Shown: positions 52,621 to 62,648, numbered from the stretch's first letter. The stretch: 64,000 bases of DNA from CBDCYH01 sp965224105 (GCA_965224105.1 CBDCYH010000002.1:310001-374000), one strand, 5' to 3'. Notes: generated by a model not told the origin, from the letters alone. A program made the numbers and translations.

Positions 52621-53622
52621 CTACTCTTGGCCGACGGTCGAATGGTCGCCGATATTGAGTTTGCCTTTGTAACCGATGACGCTGGCGTTTTGCCCAACAA
52701 GTGATTCGTCCAGCTTACTCCCGGAGACCTCTGCATGAGCGAACACAATCGTGTTCTTTAACTCGGCGTCATCAACAACGGCGCCCTCTTCGATCGATAC
52801 ATTTGGACCGACGATGGAGTTGGTTACAACCGCACCCTCTGCGATAAAGACTGGCTCATTGATCACCGAGTTCTCAATCTTCGCCCCGGTGCTCCCCGGA
52901 TTCTTCGCGATGATTAGTTGTGTCGTATCCATTAACGCGGGGATGGTGCCGCAGTCGAGCCATTCGGTTACGCCGGCCGTAGTAAAGTGCATCCCGCTCT
53001 TTAGCAGCCGGTCGAACGCATCGGTTAGCTGAAACTCCCCGCCGTGTCCTCTGAAATCGTCATCGATGAGGGACTTGATGGAGTCCCGGAGGACGGATAA
53101 TTCTTTTACGTAGTAGATCCCAATGAGAGCCTCATTCGAGATTGGCTCGCTTGGTTTTTCGACAAACTCGACAATCTTGTCACCGCGCCGCACAGCCACT
53201 CCAAACCTGCGCGGATCTTCAACCTCCTTAATCCATGCTACGACATCAGAATCGCCCAGGTCGAGGTTGGGAGCCATTTCGAAAAGGGTATCGGCAAAGA
53301 CGACGATGCCATTTCCCTGTAAATAGTCCTTTGCACAATAGACAGCGTGGGCGGTGCCCTGGGCAGTCTCCTGCACGGCGAAGTTTGCTTTCATGTTGCG
53401 CTCCGCGCAGATGGCTGTTAGCTGCTCGCGAATATCTGCGCCAAAGTCAGGTCCGAGTACAAAAACACCTTCGGTAAGTTGTCCGGGAAAGACGGTCCCG
53501 AACGTGTCTACCAGTCGCTCGATTATGTTTCGCCCGCAAACTTTGAGCAGCGGTTTTGGGGTTACGTGGGAATGTGGTCGAACGCGTGTCCCGCGGCCGG
53601 CCATAGGAATTACTAGCTTCAT
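52621..53622 (-). CDS. Sugar-phosphate nucleotidyltransferase with left-handed beta-helix tail
   Basis: The 333-aa protein starts at the ATG at 53620-53622; an upstream in-frame start adds nine residues. The nucleotide-binding loop is MAGRGTRVRPHSHVTPKPLL. The metal/sugar site includes GIVVFADTLFEM, and the FVEKPSEPISNEALIGIYYV segment is typical of RmlA/GlmU-type enzymes. The C-terminal part has hexapeptide-like repeats (INEPVFIAEGAVVTNSIVGP and VSIEEGAVVDDAELKNTIV), suggesting a left-handed beta-helix. It probably makes a nucleotide sugar for envelope glycan. It is not certain whether thymidylyl- or uridylyl-transfer is used. Confidence 0.88.
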   Translation of the reverse strand: MKLVIPMAGRGTRVRPHSHVTPKPLLKVCGRNIIERLVDTFGTVFPGQLTEGVFVLGPDFGADIREQLTAICAERNMKANFAVQETAQGTAHAVYCAKDYLQGNGIVVFADTLFEMAPNLDLGDSDVVAWIKEVEDPRRFGVAVRRGDKIVEFVEKPSEPISNEALIGIYYVKELSVLRDSIKSLIDDDFRGHGGEFQLTDAFDRLLKSGMHFTTAGVTEWLDCGTIPALMDTTQLIIAKNPGSTGAKIENSVINEPVFIAEGAVVTNSIVGPNVSIEEGAVVDDAELKNTIVFAHAEVSGSKLDESLVGQNASVIGYKGKLNIGDHSTVGQE

Positions 53623-53996
53623 AAATATTTCAGTAAGGGTGGCTGGCAATCGATGCGTAGTTGCATCAAAAAGAAGACTTTAGCCTGAAAAGTGGCCATA
53701 CCAATCGGATCGGCATGTCGTCCATTTTGTTGAGCAGGAGCCTGGCAAATGGGTACGATAAAGTACACGCAGAGCGGCAATTTAGGGATTGCTGGACACT
53801 GCTCCCACAGGCTGGGACCTTGTGAATACCCTTCTTCGTAATTCATCCCCGAAAGCCCAAAAACCTGCAATTTTTCTAAAGTTTTTGGGTTTTGACGCCG
53901 ATAAATGTTGGGATCCTACCCAACCATGTCTACAGATATGGCATGATCATCGCCTTCCCACGAGAAGACAGTTAATCCCACAAACTGAAAGAGACA
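53623..53996. other. 374-base divergent intergenic region
   Basis: The gap lies between the nucleotidyltransferase (minus) and the OmpA-family lipoprotein (plus). I find no convincing small gene. The main structure is a 13-bp inverted repeat with one G-U pair (53852-53864 and 53881-53893) and, closer to the lipoprotein, a small TTGGG/CCCAA dyad around 53909-53924. Promoters for both genes must lie here, but I cannot place them confidently. Confidence 0.6.
53852..53893. repeat. 13-bp inverted repeat in the divergent gap
   Basis: AAAGCCCAAAAAC (53852-53864) pairs with GTTTTTGGGTTTT (53881-53893) with one G-U wobble and a 16-base loop. Nine central pairs (CCCAAAAAC/GTTTTTGGG) are perfect. It could be an operator or an RNA hairpin on either strand. 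It is not followed by a separate T-run, so a terminator is less likely. Confidence 0.6.
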
Positions 53997-54677
53997 ATGA
54001 AGTACTCGAAACATTCAATTTTATCTATTCTTGCATGCGCGCTGCTGTTTATGGGCTATGCCGGATGCTCGAACACAAACAATACACAGAAAGGTGCCGT
54101 GATTGGTGGTGCCGCTGGTGCAGTTCTGGGTGGGGTCCTTGGTAACACACAGGACGAAACCGGAAAAGGTGCAATCATAGGTGCAGCCGTTGGCGGCGCT
54201 GCCGGTGCAATCATCGGACACCAGATGGACAAGCAGGCAGAAGAGTTGGAATCTGAACTCGACGACGCAGTTGTAGAACGCGTCGGCGAAGGAATCCAGA
54301 TTACCTTCGATTCTGCTATCCTGTTCGACGTTAACTCGTCGGCTCTCCGATACGCATCTAAAGAAGATCTCGGTGCCCTTGGTCAGAGTCTGCTCGAGTA
54401 TGAGAATACGGACATTCTCATCATCGGCCATACCGACAACACCGGTTCGGAAGAGTACAATCAGACGTTGTCGGAGAAGCGTGCTGCGGCAGCCGCAGAG
54501 GAAATTCTCAAGACTGGTGTCGACCCAACTCGAGTTGGCATCATGGGCAAAGGTGAGCTTGCCCCGATCGCAACAAACGACTCAGTGGAAGGACGGCAGC
54601 AGAACCGCCGCGTTGAGGTTGCAATCGTTGCGAACGAAGAATACCGACAAGAACTGGAAGCGCAGGAGGGACAATAA
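53997..54677 (+). CDS. OmpA-family lipoprotein with glycine zipper (YiaD-like)
   Basis: The product is 226 aa. The lipobox MGYAGC gives the lipidated cysteine near residue 24. Two Gly-rich zipper segments follow (AVIGGAAGAVLGGVLG and AIIGAAVGGAAGAIIG). The C-terminal OmpA-like peptidoglycan-binding domain has the core IIGHTDNTGSEEYNQTLSEK, with the conserved Asp and Arg in GRQQNRRVEVAI. It probably tethers the outer membrane to peptidoglycan. A strong terminator follows, so it is likely a single-gene unit. Confidence 0.94.
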   Translation: MKYSKHSILSILACALLFMGYAGCSNTNNTQKGAVIGGAAGAVLGGVLGNTQDETGKGAIIGAAVGGAAGAIIGHQMDKQAEELESELDDAVVERVGEGIQITFDSAILFDVNSSALRYASKEDLGALGQSLLEYENTDILIIGHTDNTGSEEYNQTLSEKRAAAAAEEILKTGVDPTRVGIMGKGELAPIATNDSVEGRQQNRRVEVAIVANEEYRQELEAQEGQ

Positions 54678-54704
54678 GTCTTCGACGCCTAACGTTTACA
54701 TCAA

Positions 54705-54736
54705 GGCCTCCGGCAACACGCCGGGGGCCTTTTTTG
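54705..54736 (+). terminator. Rho-independent terminator after the OmpA-family lipoprotein
   Basis: The stem arms GGCCTCCGGC (54705-54714) and GCCGGGGGCC (54720-54729) pair with one wobble around a five-base loop, followed by a run of six T (54730-54735). It starts 28 bases after the lipoprotein stop codon. The T-run is on the plus strand only, so it serves the lipoprotein and not the convergent Na/Pi gene. Confidence 0.9.
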
Positions 54737-54750
54737 TTTTTGACCTCGGC

Positions 54751-55869
54751 CTACCAGATCAATTCGCTAATGCCGATGATGATTAGCGGTATGATGAAAA
54801 ATACCGACAGTACATAGATGATGGCGTACGATCTGTTCTTACTGCTTAGGGTGCCCAGCCACTCAGACATCCGGATCGGGATATTGCGCATGAACGGGAT
54901 GGGCAGGAAGATGAGAATCCCCAGGACATTGAATGCCAGGTGAGCAAGCGCAACCTGCACGGCGATCTGACCGTTCGGTTCGCCCGAGCTGGCAAGCAGC
55001 AGCGCAGCCAGGAGCGCCGTCATCGTCGTCCCGATGTTCGCGCCGAGCACGAACGGAAATATCTGCGTCACCGATACTACGCCCGCGGCCACGAGAGGTA
55101 CGACAACGGATGTAGTGACTGATGAGCTTTGGACTAGCAGAGTGAGCAATGCCCCGATCGCCAGAGCTACCGTGGTCTTTCCAAACAAATACTTGTGGAT
55201 GATCATTTCTGATCGGCCCATGACTGTCTTTCGAAGCAGGCGGACAAGCAACCGCAGTGCTACAAAAAGCAAAACGACTCCCACAATCAGGACAATCCAG
55301 CCGATGTCTCCAAGAAGGTGTTCGACCTGTGTCGCAACCGGGTCAACTACAGCCTTGAGCGGGCTCAAAAATTTCAACCCACCAGCACCCGAAACAGCAC
55401 CCAGAAGACCGGACGAAATTTTGGTCAGGATTCCGAAGATTAGCTCCAGCGGAAGGATGACGGCAATTGTGAGCAGGTTAAAAAAATCGTGTACCGTTGC
55501 GCCGGCTACGGCGTTGCTGAACTCCTCTCGACGGTTCAGGTGACCAAGGGAAACGATGGTGTTTGTTACGCTGGTGCCAACGTTGGCACCCATGATTATG
55601 GGGATCGCACCCGATACGGTGAGCCCACCTCCCGCAACCAGACCTACAACTAGCGAGGTGGTTGTTGAGGAGCTCTGAATAATGGAGGTCGCAAGCACAC
55701 CGATGAACAACCCGACGAATGGATTCTTGGTGGACGCAAGCAGCGTTTCCGTCAAGCCCCGACCCATGAGCTTGAACGATCCACTCATCAGGTCGAGCGC
55801 CAGGAAGAACAAAAACAGCGTCGCGATCAGGGAGATGGCAGACACAAAACTACGACCAGCGTCCTTCAT
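54751..55869 (-). CDS. Na/Pi cotransporter family protein
   Basis: The 372-aa membrane protein has the inverted-repeat architecture of the NptA/PNaS family. Each half carries the QSSS motif: SIIQSSSTTTSLVVGLVAGG in the first and LLVQSSSVTTSVVVPLVAAG in the second. GANVGTSVTNTIVSLGH and GANIGTTMTALLAALLL are the paired GANxGT segments. It probably imports or exports phosphate with sodium. The PhoU-domain gene lies three bases upstream, the standard regulatory partner. There is no fused PhoU tail, consistent with PhoU being separate. Confidence 0.93.
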   Translation of the reverse strand: MKDAGRSFVSAISLIATLFLFFLALDLMSGSFKLMGRGLTETLLASTKNPFVGLFIGVLATSIIQSSSTTTSLVVGLVAGGGLTVSGAIPIIMGANVGTSVTNTIVSLGHLNRREEFSNAVAGATVHDFFNLLTIAVILPLELIFGILTKISSGLLGAVSGAGGLKFLSPLKAVVDPVATQVEHLLGDIGWIVLIVGVVLLFVALRLLVRLLRKTVMGRSEMIIHKYLFGKTTVALAIGALLTLLVQSSSVTTSVVVPLVAAGVVSVTQIFPFVLGANIGTTMTALLAALLLASSGEPNGQIAVQVALAHLAFNVLGILIFLPIPFMRNIPIRMSEWLGTLSSKNRSYAIIYVLSVFFIIPLIIIGISELIW

Positions 55870-55872
55870 CCC

Positions 55873-56526
55873 TTATCTGTTTGGGCGCTGCCGCAGTTGG
55901 TCGAAAGGTAGGGCTATCGCTGAGGCGATATTTGACAGGTGCGATGCCGTTCGCGAGATCATCCTTGTAGAAACGGCAAGCACGACAGCCAGACTCTGGT
56001 CGATTTCCTTGTTATCGACCAATCGCTTAATCAAACCTTCCCTCCTGGCTTTTTGCTGCTGATTCGTCACCATCACACCTAGCGTCAACTCTTCGTCGCC
56101 ATCTGTAAATCCCTGGATGGTATCGGTGTACATTTTGACGACCTCATCTCTTATCGCACGCAGTTCGTCCACCTCGGGGCCAAACCGCTTCACGTCGGTC
56201 ATCCGTGCCATTTCCGCGATCGACTTCGCGAGGTCCCCCAACCGTTCAGCATCCTGCACGATGCTTATTAGGATCAATCCGAAAACCATTTCGTCGTCGG
56301 GATTGATGGCAAAGTGCTCGAGCACTGCCCGGCGGATTTCAATTTCTCTTGCGTTGACGCCGGCGTCAAGTTCTTCAAGATCTGTGTTCAGGATCTCGTT
56401 TTCGAGGAGGTAGCCAGTCGAGTCGCGAAACATCCTCAAATCCGTCTCGAGCATCTCTCGCATCGAGGTCAGGCTCATGTCAATTAGCGACGAACCCCTC
56501 TGCCTGAACAAATCGAAAAAGCCCAT
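55873..56526 (-). CDS. PhoU-domain protein
   Basis: The 217-aa helical protein belongs to the PhoU/phosphate-regulator family. SLTSMREMLETDLRMFRDST and ELDAGVNAREIEIRRAVLEH form the first PhoU repeat and DAERLGDLAKSIAEMARMT the conserved metal-site E/D-x-x-x-D element; the second repeat includes VSTRMISRTASHLSNIASAI. It lies between alpha-2-macroglobulin (14-base gap) and the Na/Pi cotransporter (three-base gap), so it probably modulates that transporter rather than a Pst system, which is not present here. Confidence 0.88.
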   Translation of the reverse strand: MGFFDLFRQRGSSLIDMSLTSMREMLETDLRMFRDSTGYLLENEILNTDLEELDAGVNAREIEIRRAVLEHFAINPDDEMVFGLILISIVQDAERLGDLAKSIAEMARMTDVKRFGPEVDELRAIRDEVVKMYTDTIQGFTDGDEELTLGVMVTNQQQKARREGLIKRLVDNKEIDQSLAVVLAVSTRMISRTASHLSNIASAIALPFDQLRQRPNR

Positions 56527-56540
56527 TTCTGTCGGTTTGA

Positions 56541-59500
56541 CTAATCACCACCCATGGTGATGCGGATTCCCTCTGAATGCGAACGAAATTCAGGCGCGTA
56601 CATGCTTTCAACCGACGAAATTCCATTCGAAAAGTCGCCCGCCTGAAAAACTCGCAGCGGGTACTCAAACACCCAGCGCCCTTCCGGCAAATTAGCAAAA
56701 AAGAAATTGGTTGCCGCATCCCGTGTGCTTTCATAGTAACCCAATCCCTGGTTCCATCTGTGACCCGACAGCACGTTAACCGGTTCGAGTCCGGAGGCAC
56801 GCATATCCTTGAGGTGAACGAATTCCATTCTCCTGTCGACTTCCAGCTCAATGCGTACTGTTACAAGATCGCCTACGTGCAGCGTATCGCCGGGCGTGTA
56901 GGGGCGAAGCACGGGACCCGCGCTGCTGTTTGTCTTGACCCACAGCTGTCGGGTGAGTGAAAGCGGCGTCTCGGCGGATTCAATCTTATCCAGATTCTCA
57001 AAATACTGCCAGTAGAGACTTCCCCATGCCGGTCCTTCATCTTCTTTCTCCACAGTTACCTCTGCCATCGCAGGGGAAACGCTCTCCGCCGACCACCTTT
57101 TCTTGAAATAGCCGGTTCCCTTTTCCTGCTGCTCTTGCTCCTGGCTGCGGATTGTTTGATCGCCAACGGTAATCACAACATTAGATTCTTGCGCCAGTGA
57201 CTCGGTCCCGTTGATGAGTAGTGCGTAAATCGCATCTGCCGTTGCTTTGGTGGTTTTCCAGTCCTGAACCTGCTTCTGTTTGAGGAGCCAGAGCTGCATC
57301 TCGTTTACGGCATCGCCATCGTTTGCGATTTCATCAAACGCCTCGATCAAGCTTGAGTGCGTTTCGATCGGTGCCTGGTACCAGTAATACCCACGCTCCA
57401 TTTTCCAGTACATGCCCAGCTCTTCGGAGTGCAACGCCCGTTCCTTGAAGGAGGCGATAAGCTTGTTGGCCTGGTCAGTCTGGTCCGTTCGGCTGAAAAT
57501 AGTTGCGATCATTGCCTGAGTGTGCAGGGAGAAATCCAGCCACTTCTCAGAGAGCTGATCCGCGTAGTACGCATACGCTTCGTTAACATCATCCCTCGTC
57601 ACGCGATCTGGAAAGAAACTGCGACTGTAGAGGTAATGGATCTGGATTTCTTGCAGCGATTTCAACTCATGCTGGCGATGTTGCTGGTAGTCTTTGACGA
57701 TCTCGGCATCCAGATACTGCAGTGCGCGATCCATCATAGGCATGAGGCGATTCTTCTGATGCTCGTCGACCATATCGAGCCGCATCAGCTTCCCCATACC
57801 AATTACCAGGTGCTGGGTGATGTAGCGATTCGAGCGGCCGCCGTTGAACCATGGGAATCCTCCATCCTGGTTCTGATTATCAGCGATCTTTTTAAGCGCA
57901 CCGTCAAGCTCCGCTTTCATTCGGATAGAATTGAAGAGCACGCCCATCCTCCGTTTTCTTTCCGTTTCATCCTGGGCGTCGCGCACCCACGGTGTTTCCG
58001 TTAGAATGAGAGTCTTCAGCTCCTGATTTTTCTCGAGGTTGGACAACAACGCATCCGAGTTTAATCGCGACCATTGGTCGTAGATTGCCTTTATTCTCGG
58101 ATTCGCATCGACGATGGATGAGGCAATCGAGTTAGCGTAGAATCGCGAGAATACCTGTTCCGTGCATTCGTATGGAAATTCCATCAGGTATGGCAGTGCC
58201 TGGATCGCGTACCAGATCGGATTCGGACTGAACTCAAGTGTTAGCGCATGATGGCGCAGTGTGGACGACGTGTTGTTTGCGAGATTGTCAAACCTGTATG
58301 TCTTTTTCCCTTTGTCGCTGATCGGGAGCTGTAGGCTTTCGGTAACAAGCATCCGATTGGTTAGGACAGGCAAGGGAGCCTCCTCACCATCGGAATAGTT
58401 ACCGGCATCTGCTACCACACGGTAAACGACCGCGCCAACTCCCGGCGGCACTTCAAAGTCCCAGGTCACCCCGGCATTTCCGCCGGCCTCAACAGCGAAC
58501 GGAGCTTCACTGGACGCTATCGGTAGTGCCTCTAGTGTTTCGGCGTTAAGAATCTCGAGAGTGGCTTTTCCAGACAAAGCCGTGTCGGACAGATTGCTCA
58601 CCTTGGCGGCCAGTGCAATGGTATCCCCTTCGCGCAGGAACCGCGGCATGTTGGGAATGATCATCAGCTCTTTTTGCGTGACCGTACGTCCTTCGAGCGT
58701 CCCCACTTTCATGTCCTGGGTGTGCGCAAGGCCGATGTACCTCCAGGCAGTGAGAGCTTCGGGCATGGTGAAGGTTAATGTCACATTGCCCGACGCATCT
58801 GTCTGGGCCTGGGGTATAAAGAACGCGAGCTCGTTGAGATTTTTTCGGACCTGGAGCGGCTCGGAGGATTGCGCGGGCTTATCGGTGTTGGCACCTGCGC
58901 TGTTGTCCTGTTTCAGTGCCGTTACACCTTCTACCATCACCTCATCCATCGGGGCTTCGGCCATGGCAAGATTTGAGTCCAACGATATCTCGCCCAGAGC
59001 CTGGTCACGTCGTCGCATCATTGGCCCGTCGTACTCGACTGCATACCTCCCTCCTTCAACGAGGCGGTATCGAAGCGCGTCATACTTCGTCCTTGAGAAG
59101 CGATGCCGTGGCCCAGAGTGGCGGCGATAAATACGACCGTCCACTGTCGACCACATGCGAGCCTCCCACGGTTTCTCCATGTAGGTTGGACTGAACCAGC
59201 GGAGGTCCCAACTATGTTTGACAAACTCCTCCAGGGAAGCGTCGTAAAGCGTCGACATCAACTCGGCTACCTCGGCGTCGTCGGCAGCGTTCTTGATCGT
59301 GACACGCCACTGCTCGTCCTCCCCCGGGTATAGTTTGCTCCGGAAGGTTTGGAAGGAAAGATCCAGCTTCTTGTTGGTGAACGGGACCGTCACCACCTGG
59401 CTCTGATAAAACAACCGGCCAGACAGGGCAGTCACGATGTGCACGGCGAAGTTGCCGCGGTCGGACGGGAGGATTGGAATCTTGATGGTCGTGAGCTCAT

Positions 59501-62500
59501 TATCCAACTCATAGAACGTTCGAGAGTGAATCTCACCCGCTCTTTCAATCTCTACCATTACCCGCGCCTCGTCCGATGAGCCAACGTGGATCAGTACATC
59601 ATCACCCGGTTCACCTTCGACTTTTTCGGCGATGAAGGTAAACAGATCCGGAACCGGTAAGTCGAGTCGATGAGAGTTATGAATCTGGAAGTAGGTATCC
59701 GAAAATGATTTATATCCGGCCGAGTCGACCGCCTCAATGGAGAGCTTGTACATACCATCTCGCCGAAGAGCCACGCCATCCAGCGAAGCTTTACCATCTG
59801 TTGTGGAAAACCTGCCTTCAGAGACCACAGCATCCACCTGCCAGTTCTGGGGGTTTGCTTCATCTTTCCACTGATCCCGCGGATGGTGCTCTCGGAAATA
59901 TTCCTCGTCAAGAATTGCGGTGTCAACGGTTCCCCATAGCCGTTCCCGTCTCGCGGTGGGGGGCGCATCCAATCTGGAGATGACAAACGTGCCGTCCACC
60001 GATACTCCCACGCCATTTGTGTTATTTGCGTTGATTACAAAATCCGGGAAGTTTTCGCTGTCAATAACACCCTGGAGGTTGGATGAAATCGAGAATGCCT
60101 CGTACCCCACAGACACCATCGTTTCGCCAGAACGCGTCTCGCCGCTCACATCCGTTATTTCTGCCGTTACGCGATAGTCAAATACCGGTTTGGTTTTCGG
60201 ATCGACCGAGAGGTCTGGCTGTGCGATAAACTCTATCTCAAACGAACCATCGGCAGCAGTTTCCGCGGTTCCGAATGCAATTTCGGCTTGCTGCCACGAG
60301 GGTGGCGACCACCAGCGTGAGTAGTAGAACCACGGGTAAAAACGCACGGTCCGGATTACGCGATACGTAACCCGAGAGTCTGATATAGCATTGCCCGCGA
60401 AGCCGGTAGCGCTCCCGGAAATCCGCACGGTGTTGTGCAGGACGGGTGTACCCTGTAAGGAATCCAGTTCGACCGTAAATGTTGGTCGCTTGTATTCTTC
60501 AACTCTAAAAGAAACGCCACCGTGATCGGATTCAATGGTGTAGTGTCCCGTTAAGCCAGACACGGGCAGCACGAAACTCCCGGAGAAAGATCCGAAGCTA
60601 TTGGAGACACCTTTGAAGGACGCAACCTCCTGGCCGTTCGCATCGAGGAGTGTAACCTCCTCCCCGGCGTTTTCTCTCAGCGAATAGTCATTGCTGCGGC
60701 CGTTCGCCAGCAGCGCCTTGAAATATACGGTCTGCCCGGGTCTGTAAATCCCCCGATCAGTGAACAACCAGGTCTGGTTGTATTTGTCGTTCGAGCGCGA
60801 CCACGAATGGGACGCGTACTGTCGCAGGTCCAGGAGGCGGTCTTCGCCGCTCCTTGCTTCGGCAATGTACGTGACGTTGTCTCCGAGGGTAATCTCGGCT
60901 AGTCCGTTTTTATCGCACTGGACCAGCCGTGGCTCGCCAATGCGCACGTTTCGATTGTAGGCAACCGTCCGTGTAGCCACGGCACATCCATTCGTGGGTA
61001 CCTTGCCTGTGAACCGATCCATTACGAATACTTCGTTCGTACCCGTCCTATTACCGCGATGCAGAAATCCCAGAGATGAAACCTGCGCCACACTCGCCAT
61101 GATGATCGAATTCTTTTTTCCAGTCGCTTCGTTGCTTACGATAAATATCTTCGGGCCTGGCGAGAGCGCTCCTATTGAAATCTCAGTAGAATGCGATTGG
61201 TAGTCGCCGGTATCCGGAAGCGTGATGCTGTCGGACCACTCTGGCTCTCCATCCGCAAACAAACCCATGACAAACTGCTCCCGATCCTGATGAGAATTCT
61301 TATGCATGAACCGAATCAGTTGGTCGCTCGTGAGCCTGAATGCTTTGACGTGAACATCCGCAACGTTGGCGAACGTAACCCGAGCAAGTGACTTCTGGCC
61401 TGGCTCCAGAACCTGCTCGACGGTAAACCTTAGCGATGGCTGTCGTATCTGATCGAGAAGTGCACGGCAATTTGCCGCGCCTGAACTCTGTGGAGCTGAT
61501 TCAATCGTTTGCGAACAAAGGTCATACGCTTCCTTCTTTTTCCATCGCGCGTTTTTATCAGCAGGATAGGAGGCGCCCTGATTCATGATGGCTCGGGCGG
61601 CCCGAAACCGAACCTCTGCACTCAGTGTTGCGTCCCGAAATCGATCTGCAAGATTCAATAGTGCCGAAACGTAGAGGCTATCCTTGTCGGCACCGTAACC
61701 TTCGTTATGCACGAACTGAAGGCGCGCCATCTCGGCATCAAGAAACGCATCTTCGCCCTCGGGAGTTGTTGTATCTTTCAGTCTAAACTCAACCAGCTGC
61801 TGCAGCAAAATTACTGCGCGGAGTTTAGGGGACAGGGAATCAGCCGAAGAAATGTCGTGTGCGACAAACGCTTCTGCGTCGGAAAGCAATTCATCCGCAG
61901 AAATGACAAACGGATCAATCGGTTTGGGCAGCGTCGGAAATCCAGCAGAGAGCAACTGCAGCGCATGGTGCGTGATGAGATCGTAAAGCGTTGGCCGAAG
62001 GTGTCGGGCGGCCAGCTCCTCTCGCAGCAAAGGCGAATAATCTCCAAGCTCTGTTGACTGGAGCATCGCTCGATCCTGAAGTGCCTCCTCAAGATTCTCC
62101 AACACGGCCGTTGCAAACTGCGCCGTATCCCAGGTGCGAATATCGGGCCCAGCGGCTCCGGTTGAGGTCCGCCCCTGCATCCGCCATGCGTTCTGGCTCA
62201 GATAGTGCTGGAATGCTTCTGCAAGCAGCAGGTGAGCAAGCGCTTTTGTCTGCGGAGACAGGTTCGACATTCCATCCCGAAAGCGGTTGATGCTCGCGTT
62301 CCAGCCGTCCTCCTCGAGCTGCGGTGTGTAGCGAGCAAGGAAAATCAGCGCCTTTAGTTGTTGGACATCGTTGCCATCGGTCGAAGCGAGGTCGAAGATT
62401 TTCTCGGCTTCCGCGTAGGCAGACCGCGGTAAACCATCCGACTCAAATTTTTCTATCCGCTTCCAATGCTCGCGGTAAGATTCATCCATTTCCTGCGCGC

Positions 62501-62570
62501 TTGCTCTGTCGTTGACGAGTAGTGAGACGAGCAAGATAAGTATGGTTGCGACAAGCCCTTTGATGTGCAT
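56541..62570 (-). CDS. Alpha-2-macroglobulin family protein, thioester type
   Basis: The 2009-aa secreted or periplasmic protein has a cleavable signal peptide (LVATILILLVSLLVNDRASA) without a lipobox cysteine, so it is not a lipoprotein of the YfhM type. An N-terminal helical repeat-like region of about 400 residues comes first. Then MG domains (YNQTWLFTDRGIYRPGQTVY is the MG2 landmark) and the A2M core (AFFIPQAQTDASGNVTLTFT and EALTAWRYIGLAHTQDM) follow. The thioester motif CTEQ (Cys1469-Gln1472) lies in MEFPYECTEQVFSRFYANSI, followed by the alpha-helical thioester domain and receptor-like C-terminus. Bacterial relatives trap foreign proteases. It precedes the PhoU-domain gene by 14 bases. 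Confidence 0.95.
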   Translation of the reverse strand: MHIKGLVATILILLVSLLVNDRASAQEMDESYREHWKRIEKFESDGLPRSAYAEAEKIFDLASTDGNDVQQLKALIFLARYTPQLEEDGWNASINRFRDGMSNLSPQTKALAHLLLAEAFQHYLSQNAWRMQGRTSTGAAGPDIRTWDTAQFATAVLENLEEALQDRAMLQSTELGDYSPLLREELAARHLRPTLYDLITHHALQLLSAGFPTLPKPIDPFVISADELLSDAEAFVAHDISSADSLSPKLRAVILLQQLVEFRLKDTTTPEGEDAFLDAEMARLQFVHNEGYGADKDSLYVSALLNLADRFRDATLSAEVRFRAARAIMNQGASYPADKNARWKKKEAYDLCSQTIESAPQSSGAANCRALLDQIRQPSLRFTVEQVLEPGQKSLARVTFANVADVHVKAFRLTSDQLIRFMHKNSHQDREQFVMGLFADGEPEWSDSITLPDTGDYQSHSTEISIGALSPGPKIFIVSNEATGKKNSIIMASVAQVSSLGFLHRGNRTGTNEVFVMDRFTGKVPTNGCAVATRTVAYNRNVRIGEPRLVQCDKNGLAEITLGDNVTYIAEARSGEDRLLDLRQYASHSWSRSNDKYNQTWLFTDRGIYRPGQTVYFKALLANGRSNDYSLRENAGEEVTLLDANGQEVASFKGVSNSFGSFSGSFVLPVSGLTGHYTIESDHGGVSFRVEEYKRPTFTVELDSLQGTPVLHNTVRISGSATGFAGNAISDSRVTYRVIRTVRFYPWFYYSRWWSPPSWQQAEIAFGTAETAADGSFEIEFIAQPDLSVDPKTKPVFDYRVTAEITDVSGETRSGETMVSVGYEAFSISSNLQGVIDSENFPDFVINANNTNGVGVSVDGTFVISRLDAPPTARRERLWGTVDTAILDEEYFREHHPRDQWKDEANPQNWQVDAVVSEGRFSTTDGKASLDGVALRRDGMYKLSIEAVDSAGYKSFSDTYFQIHNSHRLDLPVPDLFTFIAEKVEGEPGDDVLIHVGSSDEARVMVEIERAGEIHSRTFYELDNELTTIKIPILPSDRGNFAVHIVTALSGRLFYQSQVVTVPFTNKKLDLSFQTFRSKLYPGEDEQWRVTIKNAADDAEVAELMSTLYDASLEEFVKHSWDLRWFSPTYMEKPWEARMWSTVDGRIYRRHSGPRHRFSRTKYDALRYRLVEGGRYAVEYDGPMMRRRDQALGEISLDSNLAMAEAPMDEVMVEGVTALKQDNSAGANTDKPAQSSEPLQVRKNLNELAFFIPQAQTDASGNVTLTFTMPEALTAWRYIGLAHTQDMKVGTLEGRTVTQKELMIIPNMPRFLREGDTIALAAKVSNLSDTALSGKATLEILNAETLEALPIASSEAPFAVEAGGNAGVTWDFEVPPGVGAVVYRVVADAGNYSDGEEAPLPVLTNRMLVTESLQLPISDKGKKTYRFDNLANNTSSTLRHHALTLEFSPNPIWYAIQALPYLMEFPYECTEQVFSRFYANSIASSIVDANPRIKAIYDQWSRLNSDALLSNLEKNQELKTLILTETPWVRDAQDETERKRRMGVLFNSIRMKAELDGALKKIADNQNQDGGFPWFNGGRSNRYITQHLVIGMGKLMRLDMVDEHQKNRLMPMMDRALQYLDAEIVKDYQQHRQHELKSLQEIQIHYLYSRSFFPDRVTRDDVNEAYAYYADQLSEKWLDFSLHTQAMIATIFSRTDQTDQANKLIASFKERALHSEELGMYWKMERGYYWYQAPIETHSSLIEAFDEIANDGDAVNEMQLWLLKQKQVQDWKTTKATADAIYALLINGTESLAQESNVVITVGDQTIRSQEQEQQEKGTGYFKKRWSAESVSPAMAEVTVEKEDEGPAWGSLYWQYFENLDKIESAETPLSLTRQLWVKTNSSAGPVLRPYTPGDTLHVGDLVTVRIELEVDRRMEFVHLKDMRASGLEPVNVLSGHRWNQGLGYYESTRDAATNFFFANLPEGRWVFEYPLRVFQAGDFSNGISSVESMYAPEFRSHSEGIRITMGGD

Positions 62571-62648
62571 CCTAGCAGTCGTTTAGTGGGTTACCTGGTA
62601 ATAACGAATCGCTCGCTCCAAAAGTATGGGCGGGAATTGCTGATTCGG

